Shown: in pieces, positions 29,650 through 39,718 of the stretch | Layout of the letters: every line of letters begins with the position of its first letter | Position numbering within the stretch: position 1 is the stretch's first letter | Assembly: GCA_902560625.1 (NCBI GenBank) | Contig: CACEMD010000003.1 | Location: 53,260-117,259 of the forward strand | Source: an uncultured Pelagibacteraceae bacterium | GTDB taxonomy: Bacteria; Pseudomonadota; Alphaproteobacteria; Pelagibacterales; Pelagibacteraceae | Direction: 5' to 3' | Length of the DNA: 64,000 bases | Made by a program: the position numbers and the translations under genes | Notes under the pieces: model-generated | Seen by the model: the letters and a program-made list of their open reading frames with translations, nothing else | What the model was told of the DNA's origin: nothing | The model's database searches: none

Positions 29650-30534
29650 ATGAGTGAAATTAAAGGCATTTATGCGGCTAGTGTTAGTATATTTAACAAA
29701 AATTTAACTTTAAATGTTGAGAAAACCATTAATCATGCAGAAAATTTAATAAAGCAAGGATGTCATGGGGTGGTGATTTTTGGAAGCACTGGTCAAGCAC
29801 AATTAATTTCAATGAGTGAAAAAATTCAATTAATTAATAAACTAATTGAAAGTAGTTACCAAAATACATTCATAATTGGCACAGGACTTAATTCAATAGG
29901 AGATACAATTAATTTAATGAGTATATCGAAATCATTAGGATTTAAAAAATACTTAATAATGCCACCAGCATATTATAAATATAAAGATGAAGATGTAATT
30001 AATTTTTACACAGAAATAATCCAAAAAATAGATGACTGTAAAATAATACTTTATAATTTTGAAAAGTTATGTGGATATAAATTCACTGTTAATTGTGTAG
30101 AAAAACTTGTTCAGAAATTTCCACAACAAATAATTGGTCTTAAAGACAGTTCTTATAATTTATATGAAAATTTAAAAATAAAAAATTTTTCTATATTACC
30201 AGGTTCTGAAAATAAACTTTTAAAAGGTTTAGAACTTGGATGTACTGGAATTATATCTGCTACTTGCAATGTAACAGCTCATTTAGCAAGAAATGTATTT
30301 GAAAACTATCAAAATGGTAATAAGCAAGTTTGGAATGAGAAGTTATGTAAAGTCAGAAATATTTTTGATAATTATAACTTAATTTCTAGTTTACATTCCT
30401 TTCTTTCAGAAAAAGATAATGATTATAAAAACTTATTACCTCCATTGTCTTTACTAGACGATAATAATAAAATAGAATTAATAAGTAAACTAAACGAAAT
30501 TGATTTTAAAACTGAAAGTACAAGGATTATATAG
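29650..30534 (+). CDS. Dihydrodipicolinate synthase/N-acetylneuraminate lyase superfamily protein (divergent)
   Basis: GVVIFGSTGQAQLISMSEK, IIGLKDSS. Confidence 0.8.
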   Translation: MSEIKGIYAASVSIFNKNLTLNVEKTINHAENLIKQGCHGVVIFGSTGQAQLISMSEKIQLINKLIESSYQNTFIIGTGLNSIGDTINLMSISKSLGFKKYLIMPPAYYKYKDEDVINFYTEIIQKIDDCKIILYNFEKLCGYKFTVNCVEKLVQKFPQQIIGLKDSSYNLYENLKIKNFSILPGSENKLLKGLELGCTGIISATCNVTAHLARNVFENYQNGNKQVWNEKLCKVRNIFDNYNLISSLHSFLSEKDNDYKNLLPPLSLLDDNNKIELISKLNEIDFKTESTRII

Positions 30535-31725
30535 ATGAATTTAGCTAGTTTTTGTGAAAATTTATTTAAAGACGATGGGTTTGTTTTAGTAGATGCAAAT
30601 TTTAAAGAATATGTGATAGGAAAACCAAAAAAAGAAATTCCAATAAAATTAAAAATTTTAGATAAAAAACTTCACACAAAACTTCTTTTATTTCCGGATT
30701 TATATTTTGGAGAAGCTTATACTGATGGCTCAGTAGTAATAGAAAATGGATCACTGACTGATTTTTTAGATATTGCAATGAAGAATATAGGAAGAGGGGA
30801 AACAAATAAATTTAATTATCTTATAAATAAAATTAGAGGAAAATACCGCTTTTTAACAAATTTTAATTTTATATCTAAATCAAAAAGTAATGTTGCGCAT
30901 CATTATGATATATCAGAAAAATTATATGATTTGTTTTTAGATAGTAACAGACAATATTCATGTGCATATTTTAAAAATGAGAATGATTCTCTAGAGACAG
31001 CTCAAAATAATAAAATGGATCATATTATAAAAAAATTAAATCTTAACCCAAATCAAAAAGTTCTTGATATTGGTTCGGGTTGGGGAACATTAGCTTTAAA
31101 AATTGCTGAAAAAACAAAATGTGAAGTTTTAGGTATCACTTTATCTGAAAATCAGCTTGAATTTAGTAGAGAAAAAGCCAAGGAATTAAATTTAGAAAAT
31201 CAAGTTAGATTTGAATTGATGGATTATAGGGAGATAAAAGAAAAATTTGATCGTATAGTAAGCGTTGGAATGTTTGAGCATGTTGGTAGAAAATTTTATA
31301 ACAAATATTTCAACAAGGTTTCTGAATTACTTACTGATGATGGAGTAGCATTAATTCATACTATTGGTTCGGTAAACCCTCCAAGAGACCCACATCCTTG
31401 GATAACAAAATATATTTTTCCAGGTGGATATACACCAAGTTTAAGTGAGGTTGTTAGTCCAATTGAAAAATCAGGTTTAATTGTGAATGATTTAGAAGTC
31501 TTAAGAATGCATTATTCTCATACACTAAGAAATTGGAAAGAAAGATTTCTAAGCAAAAGAGAAGAAATTCTTACGACGTTTGATGAAAAATTTTTTAGAA
31601 TGTGGGAATTTTACTTAGCTGGTTGTGAAATGGCTTTTAAATGGGGAGACCAGGTTGTATTTCAATTCCAACTTGGCAAAAAACTGACATCTACACCCAA
31701 TACAAGAGACTATATTTATCAATAA
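30535..31725 (+). CDS. cfa: Cyclopropane-fatty-acyl-phospholipid synthase family methyltransferase
   Basis: NVAHHYDISEKLYDLFLDSNRQYSCAYF; VLDIGSGWGTLALKIA; FPGGYTPSL. Confidence 0.92.
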   Translation: MNLASFCENLFKDDGFVLVDANFKEYVIGKPKKEIPIKLKILDKKLHTKLLLFPDLYFGEAYTDGSVVIENGSLTDFLDIAMKNIGRGETNKFNYLINKIRGKYRFLTNFNFISKSKSNVAHHYDISEKLYDLFLDSNRQYSCAYFKNENDSLETAQNNKMDHIIKKLNLNPNQKVLDIGSGWGTLALKIAEKTKCEVLGITLSENQLEFSREKAKELNLENQVRFELMDYREIKEKFDRIVSVGMFEHVGRKFYNKYFNKVSELLTDDGVALIHTIGSVNPPRDPHPWITKYIFPGGYTPSLSEVVSPIEKSGLIVNDLEVLRMHYSHTLRNWKERFLSKREEILTTFDEKFFRMWEFYLAGCEMAFKWGDQVVFQFQLGKKLTSTPNTRDYIYQ

Positions 31726-31754
31726 ATTGTTGATAAATTTTACATTACATTCCG

Positions 31755-32954
31755 ATGAAAAAAAAAAATAAAAAAAAAACAACAAAAAAAATAAAGAGAG
31801 TTATCCAAAAAAAGGGGAAGAAAAGAGAAAATAGAAAACATAAGTTAAAAAAATCAAAAAAAAAAATATCAAAAAAAAAGAGTAAAAAAAAATTATTAAA
31901 AAAAAAAATTAATAAAAACTTAATTATAAATACAAAGAAAAAAAATAATCTTATTTTATCTTTTATAAAGTTCCAAGAAAAATTAAGTACTAAATTTAAA
32001 TTTAAGTTTAATTTTGATATATTTTTTTTGGACAGATCAATCCAAAGTTTTTTTCAAAAAATAGAATTGAAAATAAAAGAATATAAAATTTTAAAAGCAG
32101 AAGAAAAAAGAAGGATTAAATTAGAAGAATTAGATAAAGCTAAAGCAGAAAAAGAAAAAGCTGAAAAAGAAATAAAAGAAGAAAAGGAATTACAATTTCA
32201 ATTAAAACAAAAACAATTAAAAGATGAAGAGAGATTAGAAAAAGAAAGAGTAAAGGATATAAAGTTATTCTTAAGAAAAGAACAAGCTATTTTAAGAAAA
32301 GAACAAGCAGAAAGACAACAAAAGTTTTTACAAGAACTTAAATTGGAACAACAAATACAAAAATTTAGAATTAGAGAGGTAAAAGAATTAGAAAAACTTG
32401 AAAAGATTTCTTTAAGTGAAAAAAGGGAAGATTATTCAGGTCTTCAAGATAGAATTGAAAAATTAAAAGAAAAGTACAGATTAATTAGAGATCAAAAAAT
32501 TAGGGATAGAGTTGAAGCACTAGGTATTAAAACTTCAACAAGAGACGATAGGGAAATATTACTTCAGAGAGAAAAAGAATATACTATAGCTAGACACAAG
32601 ATTGAAATGGCACTCGAGAGCTTTTACAGAAGTGCCAGTAGTCTTGTTTTTCAATTAAATAAAAGGCATATAACAAGGGATATGTCTATATTTAGGTGCA
32701 TAGATAGAAGATTTGAAACAGGGGAAATTTTTATAAAATGGGATGAATCTGATGATCTAAATTGGTTAATACTTATTTATATTAAGGATAATTCTCCAGA
32801 CAAAGGAATTGTAATTGAGGATAAGTCAAATCCTGAAAAAAATCAGTCTTATGAATTTAAACCATCTGAAATTTTTAAAGCCTCTGATCTGATGGTAGAT
32901 TCATTAACTCAATTGCTTGCAAAAGAAAGATCAAAAAAACAAGTAAATAATTAA
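31755..32954 (+). CDS. Lysine-rich, coiled-coil protein of unknown function
   Basis: 399 aa; extremely basic N-terminus, long E/K-rich coiled coil, globular C-terminus. Confidence 0.75.
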   Translation: MKKKNKKKTTKKIKRVIQKKGKKRENRKHKLKKSKKKISKKKSKKKLLKKKINKNLIINTKKKNNLILSFIKFQEKLSTKFKFKFNFDIFFLDRSIQSFFQKIELKIKEYKILKAEEKRRIKLEELDKAKAEKEKAEKEIKEEKELQFQLKQKQLKDEERLEKERVKDIKLFLRKEQAILRKEQAERQQKFLQELKLEQQIQKFRIREVKELEKLEKISLSEKREDYSGLQDRIEKLKEKYRLIRDQKIRDRVEALGIKTSTRDDREILLQREKEYTIARHKIEMALESFYRSASSLVFQLNKRHITRDMSIFRCIDRRFETGEIFIKWDESDDLNWLILIYIKDNSPDKGIVIEDKSNPEKNQSYEFKPSEIFKASDLMVDSLTQLLAKERSKKQVNN

Positions 32955-34369
32955 ACATTTACGAAAATTGACACTCCTCTTTGATTAATATCTACATCAT
33001 AATTTTGAGTATCAGGTGGAAAGGCTCTTTGACTACAGTCTAAACGATCACATTTCCTACAAGAAACTCCAATTTTAGACTCGCTTTTTTCATCGTTTAA
33101 ATTAAGGCCATCTGCATAAACAAAATCTTTTGCATATTTAATTTGACAACCTAACCCAATAGACAATAAACCTTTTTCTTCTCCATATTTTGAAATTCCC
33201 TTTTCAACAGTTCTTGCAATACAAACATATTTTTCACCATCTGTCATTCTACTAACTGCTGCACTGATTTTTCCTGGATTAGAGAAACTACTATATACAT
33301 TCCACTTTGGACAAGCTCCACTTAATCTAGGTAATTCAATTCCAGAAAGTGAAAATCTTTTAGAAACATTTCCACTTCTGTCTACTCTAATCATATGTAA
33401 AGGTATACCTCTTAATTTAGGATCTGGATTATTAAGTGATGTAACACGATGGCAAACTTGCTCGAATGATACAGCAAATGTAGATTGCAATAGTTCTAAA
33501 TCATATCTATGTTTTTTTACACATTCATGAAAAAAAATCTCATAGGGCATTATTATAGCTGCTCCAGCATAATTTAACAAAGCAACTTTTGTAACTTTTT
33601 TACTAGATTCTGATGGAAAAGAAAAGTCAGCTAAATATTCTTCAATTATATCATCAGCCTCAAGTTGAGCAATCAATGCAGCAGCAAATAATTTTTTTGT
33701 TTCAAGATTTAATAAATCTGATAAATGAAATTCTTTTTTTTCTGGAAAAAAAATTTTTGTAAAAGGTTTATCTTTTTTTGGAAGAATATCTCGGACTATA
33801 ATTTTATGGTTTTTTTCTAAATAATTACAAAGAGATAGGTATCTTGTTCTATTATTCATTTTAACCTTTTCATATACTCTTGTTGAAAATTCTTCTAATT
33901 TAGGAAAATAATTTTCAAACTTTTGAATAAAATCAGATACTATTTCCCCGGGAAATGTTGTTGCACCCTTATAGATTTTCTTTTCAACATTCAGTCCTAA
34001 TTCAAGCTCCTTGTTCTTATGATCTATGCCTAGTTTAATTAAAGCTTTAGCGATTTTAGGATTTAACCTAACAATTTCTTGCACTTCATCAGATCTTATG
34101 TCTAAGTCTTCCAATAAAGATATTTTCACAACCTCCTGTGTTCTAGTCTCCAAATCTGGATCACTTCTTTTGGTTAAATCTTCTCTTTGTAGTTCCAAAA
34201 TATCCTGAATTCTTAACAATAAGTCACCATCAGGCTTTCTTTGATTTGACTCTATTAACGATAAATAAGCAGGCGTTATACCAAGTTCTTTAGCAAGATT
34301 GACTGCTTTAATATTTTTGTTTTGTCTTTTTGCTCTAATAATTTGACCATAATTGTAAATTTTTCTCAT
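32951..34369 (-). CDS. XRE-family regulator with IrrE/ImmA-like and ScfR/RamB-type C-terminal domain
   Basis: HTH IRAKRQNKNIKAVNLAKELGITPAYLSLIESNQRKP; C-terminal CRKCDRLDCSQRAFPP; divergent from aceA. Confidence 0.88.
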   Translation of the reverse strand: MRKIYNYGQIIRAKRQNKNIKAVNLAKELGITPAYLSLIESNQRKPDGDLLLRIQDILELQREDLTKRSDPDLETRTQEVVKISLLEDLDIRSDEVQEIVRLNPKIAKALIKLGIDHKNKELELGLNVEKKIYKGATTFPGEIVSDFIQKFENYFPKLEEFSTRVYEKVKMNNRTRYLSLCNYLEKNHKIIVRDILPKKDKPFTKIFFPEKKEFHLSDLLNLETKKLFAAALIAQLEADDIIEEYLADFSFPSESSKKVTKVALLNYAGAAIIMPYEIFFHECVKKHRYDLELLQSTFAVSFEQVCHRVTSLNNPDPKLRGIPLHMIRVDRSGNVSKRFSLSGIELPRLSGACPKWNVYSSFSNPGKISAAVSRMTDGEKYVCIARTVEKGISKYGEEKGLLSIGLGCQIKYAKDFVYADGLNLNDEKSESKIGVSCRKCDRLDCSQRAFPPDTQNYDVDINQRGVSIFVNV

Positions 34370-34410
34370 TATTTAACTCTCAGTTAACTTATTGTTAAAA
34401 TTTAGTTAAT

Positions 34411-34460
34411 AAATTACTTTATTTATCAAGTTTTTTCAACAAATTACTTTACTTGTTAAT
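34411..34460. repeat. Pair of imperfect direct repeats, period 30 bp, in the regulator/aceA divergent region
   Basis: aaattactttatttatcaag (34411-34430) and aaattactttacttgttaat (34441-34460), 16/20 identical. Confidence 0.6.
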
Positions 34461-34482
34461 TATTTGTTAATATTAGTATTTT

Positions 34483-34593
34483 ATGAAAAATTTAATTAAT
34501 CCTGAAGACAAAAACAAGCCATCTAATTGTGTTTCTCATCATGACGATATTTGCTTTGCAGATAATGAACATGATCAGCAATCCAATGATTAA
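34483..34593 (+). CDS. Putative 36-aa microprotein upstream of aceA
   Basis: ATG..TAA translating MKNLINPEDKNKPSNCVSHHDDICFADNEHDQQSND; not in supplied ORF list. Confidence 0.35.
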   Translation: MKNLINPEDKNKPSNCVSHHDDICFADNEHDQQSND

Positions 34594-34635
34594 TTAAATT
34601 TTCTTCATAAAATTCTTAAAAGTGAGTATTTTAAA

Positions 34636-35910
34636 ATGCCAAAAACTAATGTTTCATATGATATAAAAAGGTTTTCTGGCATTAAGAGAGATTATAAAGA
34701 AGAAGAAGTTGAGAGATTAAGGGGATCGATAAAGATTCAATACTCGATGTGCGAACATCAATCAAAAAAGTTATGGAATTTACTGAATACAGAACCATAT
34801 GTGAATACACTTGGATCTTTATCAGGCAATCATTCTGTACAGCATGCCAAAGCAGGTTTGAAAGCTATCTATGTCAGTGGATGGCAAGTTGCTGCTGATG
34901 CAAATACAGCTGGAGAGATGTACCCTGACCAATCTTTATACCCTTTTGATAGCGCTCCAAAATTAGTTGATTCTATAAACAATGCACTAGTAAGAGCAGA
35001 CCAAATTCAACATATGGAAATTAAAGATGGAGATATGAAAATTGAGGATAAAGTTGACTATATGCTTCCAATAATAGCTGACGGCGAGGCAGGATTTGGA
35101 GGACCACTAAATGTTTTTGAATTAACAAAAAAATTTATTAAAGCGGGTGCAGCAGGTGTTCATTTTGAAGATCAACTAGCTAGTGAGAAAAAATGTGGAC
35201 ATATGGGTGGTAAAGTATTGATACCGACATCCACAGCGGTCAGAAATTTGAAAGCTGCAAGACTTGCTGCTGATATTGCAGATGTACCTTTAATAATTTT
35301 AGCTAGAACAGATGCAAACGCCGCAAAATTAATTACAAATGATTTTGATGAAAATGACAAGCCGTTTTTAACCGGCAAAAGATCTCCAGAAGGTTTTTAT
35401 TATGTAAAAGAAGGTATTGAGCAAGCAATTTCAAGAGGATTAGCTTATGCCCCTTATGCAGATTTAATTTGGTGTGAGACAGCAACTCCGAATTTAGAGG
35501 AAGCAAAAAAGTTTGCTGATGCTATTCATAATAAATTTCCAGGAAAAATCCTAGCATATAATTGCTCACCATCTTTTAATTGGAAAAAACATTTGTCCGA
35601 ACAAGAGATCTCAACTTTTCAAGAAAATATTGCAGAGATGGGTTATAAGTTTCAATTTATAACTCTTGCAGGATTTCATACACAAAATATTGCGATATTT
35701 GAGTTAGCAGAGAGTTATAAGAAAGACGGCATGACAGCTTATTCAAAAATACAACAACAAGAATTTGATAAAGAAAAAAATGGATACACAAGTGTAAAAC
35801 ATCAAAGAGAGGTTGGGACGTCATACTTTGATGCAGTTTCAAATACAATAAGCGGCGGATCAAGCTCCACAACTGCAATGGAAGGTTCTACAGAGACTGA
35901 ACAATTTTAG
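34636..35910 (+). CDS. aceA: Isocitrate lyase
   Basis: [14 protein letters not shown] active-site motif; [31 protein letters not shown]. Confidence 0.97.
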   Translation: MPKTNVSYDIKRFSGIKRDYKEEEVERLRGSIKIQYSMCEHQSKKLWNLLNTEPYVNTLGSLSGNHSVQHAKAGLKAIYVSGWQVAADANTAGEMYPDQSLYPFDSAPKLVDSINNALVRADQIQHMEIKDGDMKIEDKVDYMLPIIADGEAGFGGPLNVFELTKKFIKAGAAGVHFEDQLASEKKCGHMGGKVLIPTSTAVRNLKAARLAADIADVPLIILARTDANAAKLITNDFDENDKPFLTGKRSPEGFYYVKEGIEQAISRGLAYAPYADLIWCETATPNLEEAKKFADAIHNKFPGKILAYNCSPSFNWKKHLSEQEISTFQENIAEMGYKFQFITLAGFHTQNIAIFELAESYKKDGMTAYSKIQQQEFDKEKNGYTSVKHQREVGTSYFDAVSNTISGGSSSTTAMEGSTETEQF

Positions 35911-35918
35911 GGAATAAA

Positions 35919-36209
35919 ATGCTTGCGAGTGCATTATTATTGATAATAAGTTACTTTTTTTTTAGATACACGGTTGCATGGATTGAATATTATAACCAGA
36001 CCGACCCAAGAATGCCAAATTCAATTTGGCGTTATACTTGTGATTATAAAGTAATCGGAAAAAGAGATATATGTGACTTGGATGATAAGCCATTTGTGAG
36101 GCAAAGACGCAAAAGAGATACAATTGTAACCATAATGTACTTCATTGTTGTATTAGGCTTTGTATTTTCGCTATACTTTTTATCTGGATTACTTGTTAAA
36201 ATTATATAA
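35919..36209 (+). CDS. Small membrane protein of unknown function
   Basis: Two hydrophobic segments flanking a Cys-containing loop (TCDYKVIGKRDICD). Confidence 0.55.
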   Translation: MLASALLLIISYFFFRYTVAWIEYYNQTDPRMPNSIWRYTCDYKVIGKRDICDLDDKPFVRQRRKRDTIVTIMYFIVVLGFVFSLYFLSGLLVKII

Positions 36210-36216
36210 TTCTAAT

Positions 36217-36942
36217 TTATGCACTTTTTAACTTTTGGATTTGATCCCATGCTAAATTTACTGCTCTAATTTTTTTTTTGCTTTCCTCTAAAACTTCGTT
36301 GGGTACACCTTTACTTATTAATAAGTCTGGGTGGTGTTCTTTGCTTAATTTTAAGTATTTTTTTCTAATAGTTTGGATATCATCATCTGGACTACTTTCT
36401 AATACAACGTAAGGATTAAGTTTATCAGATGATTTTCTACCCTCTACAATCCCGTTAAATTCAATTTCATTTAAGCCAAAAATTTGAGATATATGTTTAA
36501 TCATATCAAATTCTTCATTGCTTACATTTCCATCTGCTTCTGCAATGTAAAACAATATATTAATTACCTCTTCTAAAATATTTATCTGTCCTTTATAAAA
36601 ACTGGCAATTTGTTTAGCGTAAGGCTCATAGCCAATACTTTCCTCTTTTGCTTTATTAAATATTTTTCCAACCTGGTCTAGCTCATTTTCAGGAATTTTT
36701 AATTTATCTTTAACTGCAATTAGTTCCTCTCGACTAACTTGTCCATCTGCCTTGCTTAATTTAGCTGACAAAACTATTAATGACAGTGCAAATATTTTTT
36801 GTCTTTGAGCTGCTGTGCTAAATCTAGAGGTTGTTCTTGCTCTTGATATTCTTCCACCAAGGATAGAGCCTAATAGCATACCAAAAGGTCCTCCAAGTGA
36901 AAAGCCTATCATTCCTCCAATCAAACTTCCCCAAATTGCCAT
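36217..36942 (-). CDS. TerB/DnaJ-domain protein (DjlA-like)
   Basis: GSILGGRISRAR N-terminus; TerB-like acidic helices; LKLSKEHHPDLLISKGVP J-domain. Confidence 0.82.
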   Translation of the reverse strand: MAIWGSLIGGMIGFSLGGPFGMLLGSILGGRISRARTTSRFSTAAQRQKIFALSLIVLSAKLSKADGQVSREELIAVKDKLKIPENELDQVGKIFNKAKEESIGYEPYAKQIASFYKGQINILEEVINILFYIAEADGNVSNEEFDMIKHISQIFGLNEIEFNGIVEGRKSSDKLNPYVVLESSPDDDIQTIRKKYLKLSKEHHPDLLISKGVPNEVLEESKKKIRAVNLAWDQIQKLKSA

Positions 36943-37622
36943 TATTTAAAAAGATGATTTATTAAATTTTGAGTATTTTTTTTTATATTCCCACGAGTAA
37001 TTGATCGTCCAATTACCAGCCAGTCACAGCCCATTGCTACAGCTCTTTTAGGTGACATCACTCTTTTCTGATCATTTAACTCACTATTTAACCTTATACC
37101 TGGAGTTATTATTTCACCCTTAAATAGTTTTCTTACTAATTTTAATTCATGAGGGCTACAAACAATAGCATCTAATTTTGCTTTAGCAGCTAATTTAGCT
37201 TGATGTTCAACTAAAGTTCTAACATTTCGTTTGTAACCTATTTCTTTTAAAGCATTATCATTTAAAGATGTTAAAGTTGTAACACCAACAAGTTTTATTT
37301 TACCAGATACTTTTTTTGATTTTTTAAGAGCTTCAATACCTGAACTTATGTGTATAGTTAAATAATTTACTTTAAGATCTTTAATAGCTTTTATTGTCGA
37401 AACACATGTATTAGGTATATCATTTAATTTTAAATCTAAGAAAATTATTTTATTTTTTACTTTTGATATAAACAATCTACCATTTTTTGAATTTAAAAAT
37501 TCTAAACCAAATTTATAACCAATGTTTAAATCTTTTGTATTTGTATTTTTTATAATTTTTTTAGCAGAAGAAATTTTTTTAACATCACATGCTATAAAAA
37601 TATTTATTTTTTTGTTAATCAT
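36942..37622 (-). CDS. pyrF: Orotidine 5'-phosphate decarboxylase
   Basis: FLDLKLNDIPNTC, ITPGIRL, DWLVIGRSIT. Confidence 0.92.
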   Translation of the reverse strand: MINKKINIFIACDVKKISSAKKIIKNTNTKDLNIGYKFGLEFLNSKNGRLFISKVKNKIIFLDLKLNDIPNTCVSTIKAIKDLKVNYLTIHISSGIEALKKSKKVSGKIKLVGVTTLTSLNDNALKEIGYKRNVRTLVEHQAKLAAKAKLDAIVCSPHELKLVRKLFKGEIITPGIRLNSELNDQKRVMSPKRAVAMGCDWLVIGRSITRGNIKKNTQNLINHLFK

Positions 37623-37905
37623 TATTATTTATTTTGTTAAATAAATCTTTTGTCATTTTAAAGTATATTGAGTTTTTTTCTGGAACTTGTACACTTTCAC
37701 CTGTCTTTGGATTCCTTGATTTTCTTGATTTTTGTTTTCTTATTGAAAAAGTTGCAAAACCTCTTAATTCAACTCTTTCGCCATTTTTTAGTGCCAATTT
37801 AATTTCATCAACAAAAATATTTATAATTTTTGTTAAATCTTTAGAATAAAAATTTGGATACTGATTTGCTAGATTTTTAATTAGTTTTGATTTTACTAAT
37901 CCCAA
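37615..37905 (-). CDS. ihfB: Integration host factor beta subunit
   Basis: GERVELRGFATFSIRKQKSRKSRNPKTGESVQVPEK. Confidence 0.93.
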   Translation of the reverse strand: MGLVKSKLIKNLANQYPNFYSKDLTKIINIFVDEIKLALKNGERVELRGFATFSIRKQKSRKSRNPKTGESVQVPEKNSIYFKMTKDLFNKINNND

Positions 37906-37914
37906 TGTAAATAC

Positions 37915-39639
37915 TTACTCTTCTTTCTTTTTCTTCAATTTATCAGATAATGAGGAAAAGGGTAAGTTTTTACCTGATAATGGCGAGGAAAATTTATCTA
38001 CTGCCTCTCGATTTGATAGCTCCTCTAGAAGTTTGATACTTAAACTGACTTTTCTTTTTTCTAAATCTAATTCTGAAATTGCCGCATCAATTCTTTCTCC
38101 ACCAACAAATCGTGACGGTCTTGCGTCAGCAGAATTTATTGCAATTTGTGATTTTTTTATAGTGGATGTTAATTCAGATCCCTCAGGTTTTACAACTAGC
38201 CCCTTTGCATCAGAGGAGATTACGTTGACTGTAATTGTATCATTTTTCTTTTTATCTTTGAACCAATCAAAAGGATCTTTTTGAGTCTGCTTTAGTCCCA
38301 CCCTTACTTTTTGTTGATCTTTTTTTATTTCAAGTATTTTAACTTTTAGTTTATCGCCTCTTTTATATTTTTTTAGTTCTTCTTCTCCATTTTTTGAATA
38401 AGCTAAATCATTACAGTGAAGAAAACCATCAATTTCAAAATTTTCAAGACTTAGATAAATTGCGTATTCATTAATATTATTAATTGAACCTGAAATTTCA
38501 CTGCCTAAAGGATATTTTTTTTCGAGCTCATCATATGGATTAGGTAAGGCCAACCTGTGAGAAATTGAAACTCTCCTTTTATCTTTATCAATTTCAGTTA
38601 TCACACAATCAATTTCATCTCCAATTTTTAACATTTTTTTGGCTGATAGATTCTTTTTAGTCCAGCTTAATTCAGACGAGTGGAGCAATGTTGTAAGACC
38701 AGGCTCTAATTCACAAAATGCCCCAAAGTCCATTATTTTATGAACTTTAACTTTGTAAATTTTATTTAGTTCGTAGTTTGATATATGCTCGAAAGGGTCA
38801 GGTGAAAGCTGTTTTATTGAACAACCTACTTGTAGTTTTTCTTTATCAACTGAAATTACTTTTAGGTCATGTTTATCTCCAACATTAAATACTTCCTCAG
38901 GGTGATTTATTCTTGAGTAACTTATCTCTTGAAGATGTACTAATACATCTAACTCAGAATTTACGTCAAAAAAACATCCAAAAGAGCTGTAACCCTTCAC
39001 AATCGCATTTTTAATTATATCTCCAACTTTATACTTATCTACAATTTTTGCTTTATCTTCTTTTTTATTAGAAGAAATAATTTGTCTTCTAGACACGCAG
39101 GCGTTTCCTCTTAACTTATCTAATTTGATAATTGCAAATTTTTGCTCTTGGTTTAACAAGTGGGTAATATCTTTGAGGGGTTTGTCAGATACTTGAGAGC
39201 CAGGGCAAAACATAAGTGAACCAGTTTCAGTGTGTTCAACAATTACACCACCCTTGCACTTTGAAGTTATTTTTCCAAGTATTGGTTCATTGTTATCATA
39301 TGCCTTAACCAACATGTCCCATCCTTTAATTTTTTGTGCTTTAGAGGCTGATACTAGAACATCTCCGTTTTTATCTTCAATTTTTTCTAAATATACTGAT
39401 ATATTTTCTCCTATCTTTAATTTATCCTTTAAACCAATAGAGTTCATCTCATTAATGTCTAAAATTGGCTCTGATTTTAATCCTTCTATAAAAAGAAATA
39501 CAAATTTGTCGGTTATTTTTGTAATTTTTCCCTCAACAATTTTACCTTCAATAATATTTTTTAATTTAGAATGCTGACTATTTAATAGTTTTTCGAATTC
39601 TTTATTAACTGAATTATTTAAATCTTTATATACTTCCAT
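37915..39639 (-). CDS. rpsA: 30S ribosomal protein S1
   Basis: 574 aa with multiple S1 repeats. Confidence 0.96.
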   Translation of the reverse strand: MEVYKDLNNSVNKEFEKLLNSQHSKLKNIIEGKIVEGKITKITDKFVFLFIEGLKSEPILDINEMNSIGLKDKLKIGENISVYLEKIEDKNGDVLVSASKAQKIKGWDMLVKAYDNNEPILGKITSKCKGGVIVEHTETGSLMFCPGSQVSDKPLKDITHLLNQEQKFAIIKLDKLRGNACVSRRQIISSNKKEDKAKIVDKYKVGDIIKNAIVKGYSSFGCFFDVNSELDVLVHLQEISYSRINHPEEVFNVGDKHDLKVISVDKEKLQVGCSIKQLSPDPFEHISNYELNKIYKVKVHKIMDFGAFCELEPGLTTLLHSSELSWTKKNLSAKKMLKIGDEIDCVITEIDKDKRRVSISHRLALPNPYDELEKKYPLGSEISGSINNINEYAIYLSLENFEIDGFLHCNDLAYSKNGEEELKKYKRGDKLKVKILEIKKDQQKVRVGLKQTQKDPFDWFKDKKKNDTITVNVISSDAKGLVVKPEGSELTSTIKKSQIAINSADARPSRFVGGERIDAAISELDLEKRKVSLSIKLLEELSNREAVDKFSSPLSGKNLPFSSLSDKLKKKKEE

Positions 39640-39718
39640 ATTTATTTTAAAAGCATGCTTTTGTAGATAAATTTATTGTATTAATCAAGCTCATTTTTAT
39701 AAATTTTACTTAACTATA

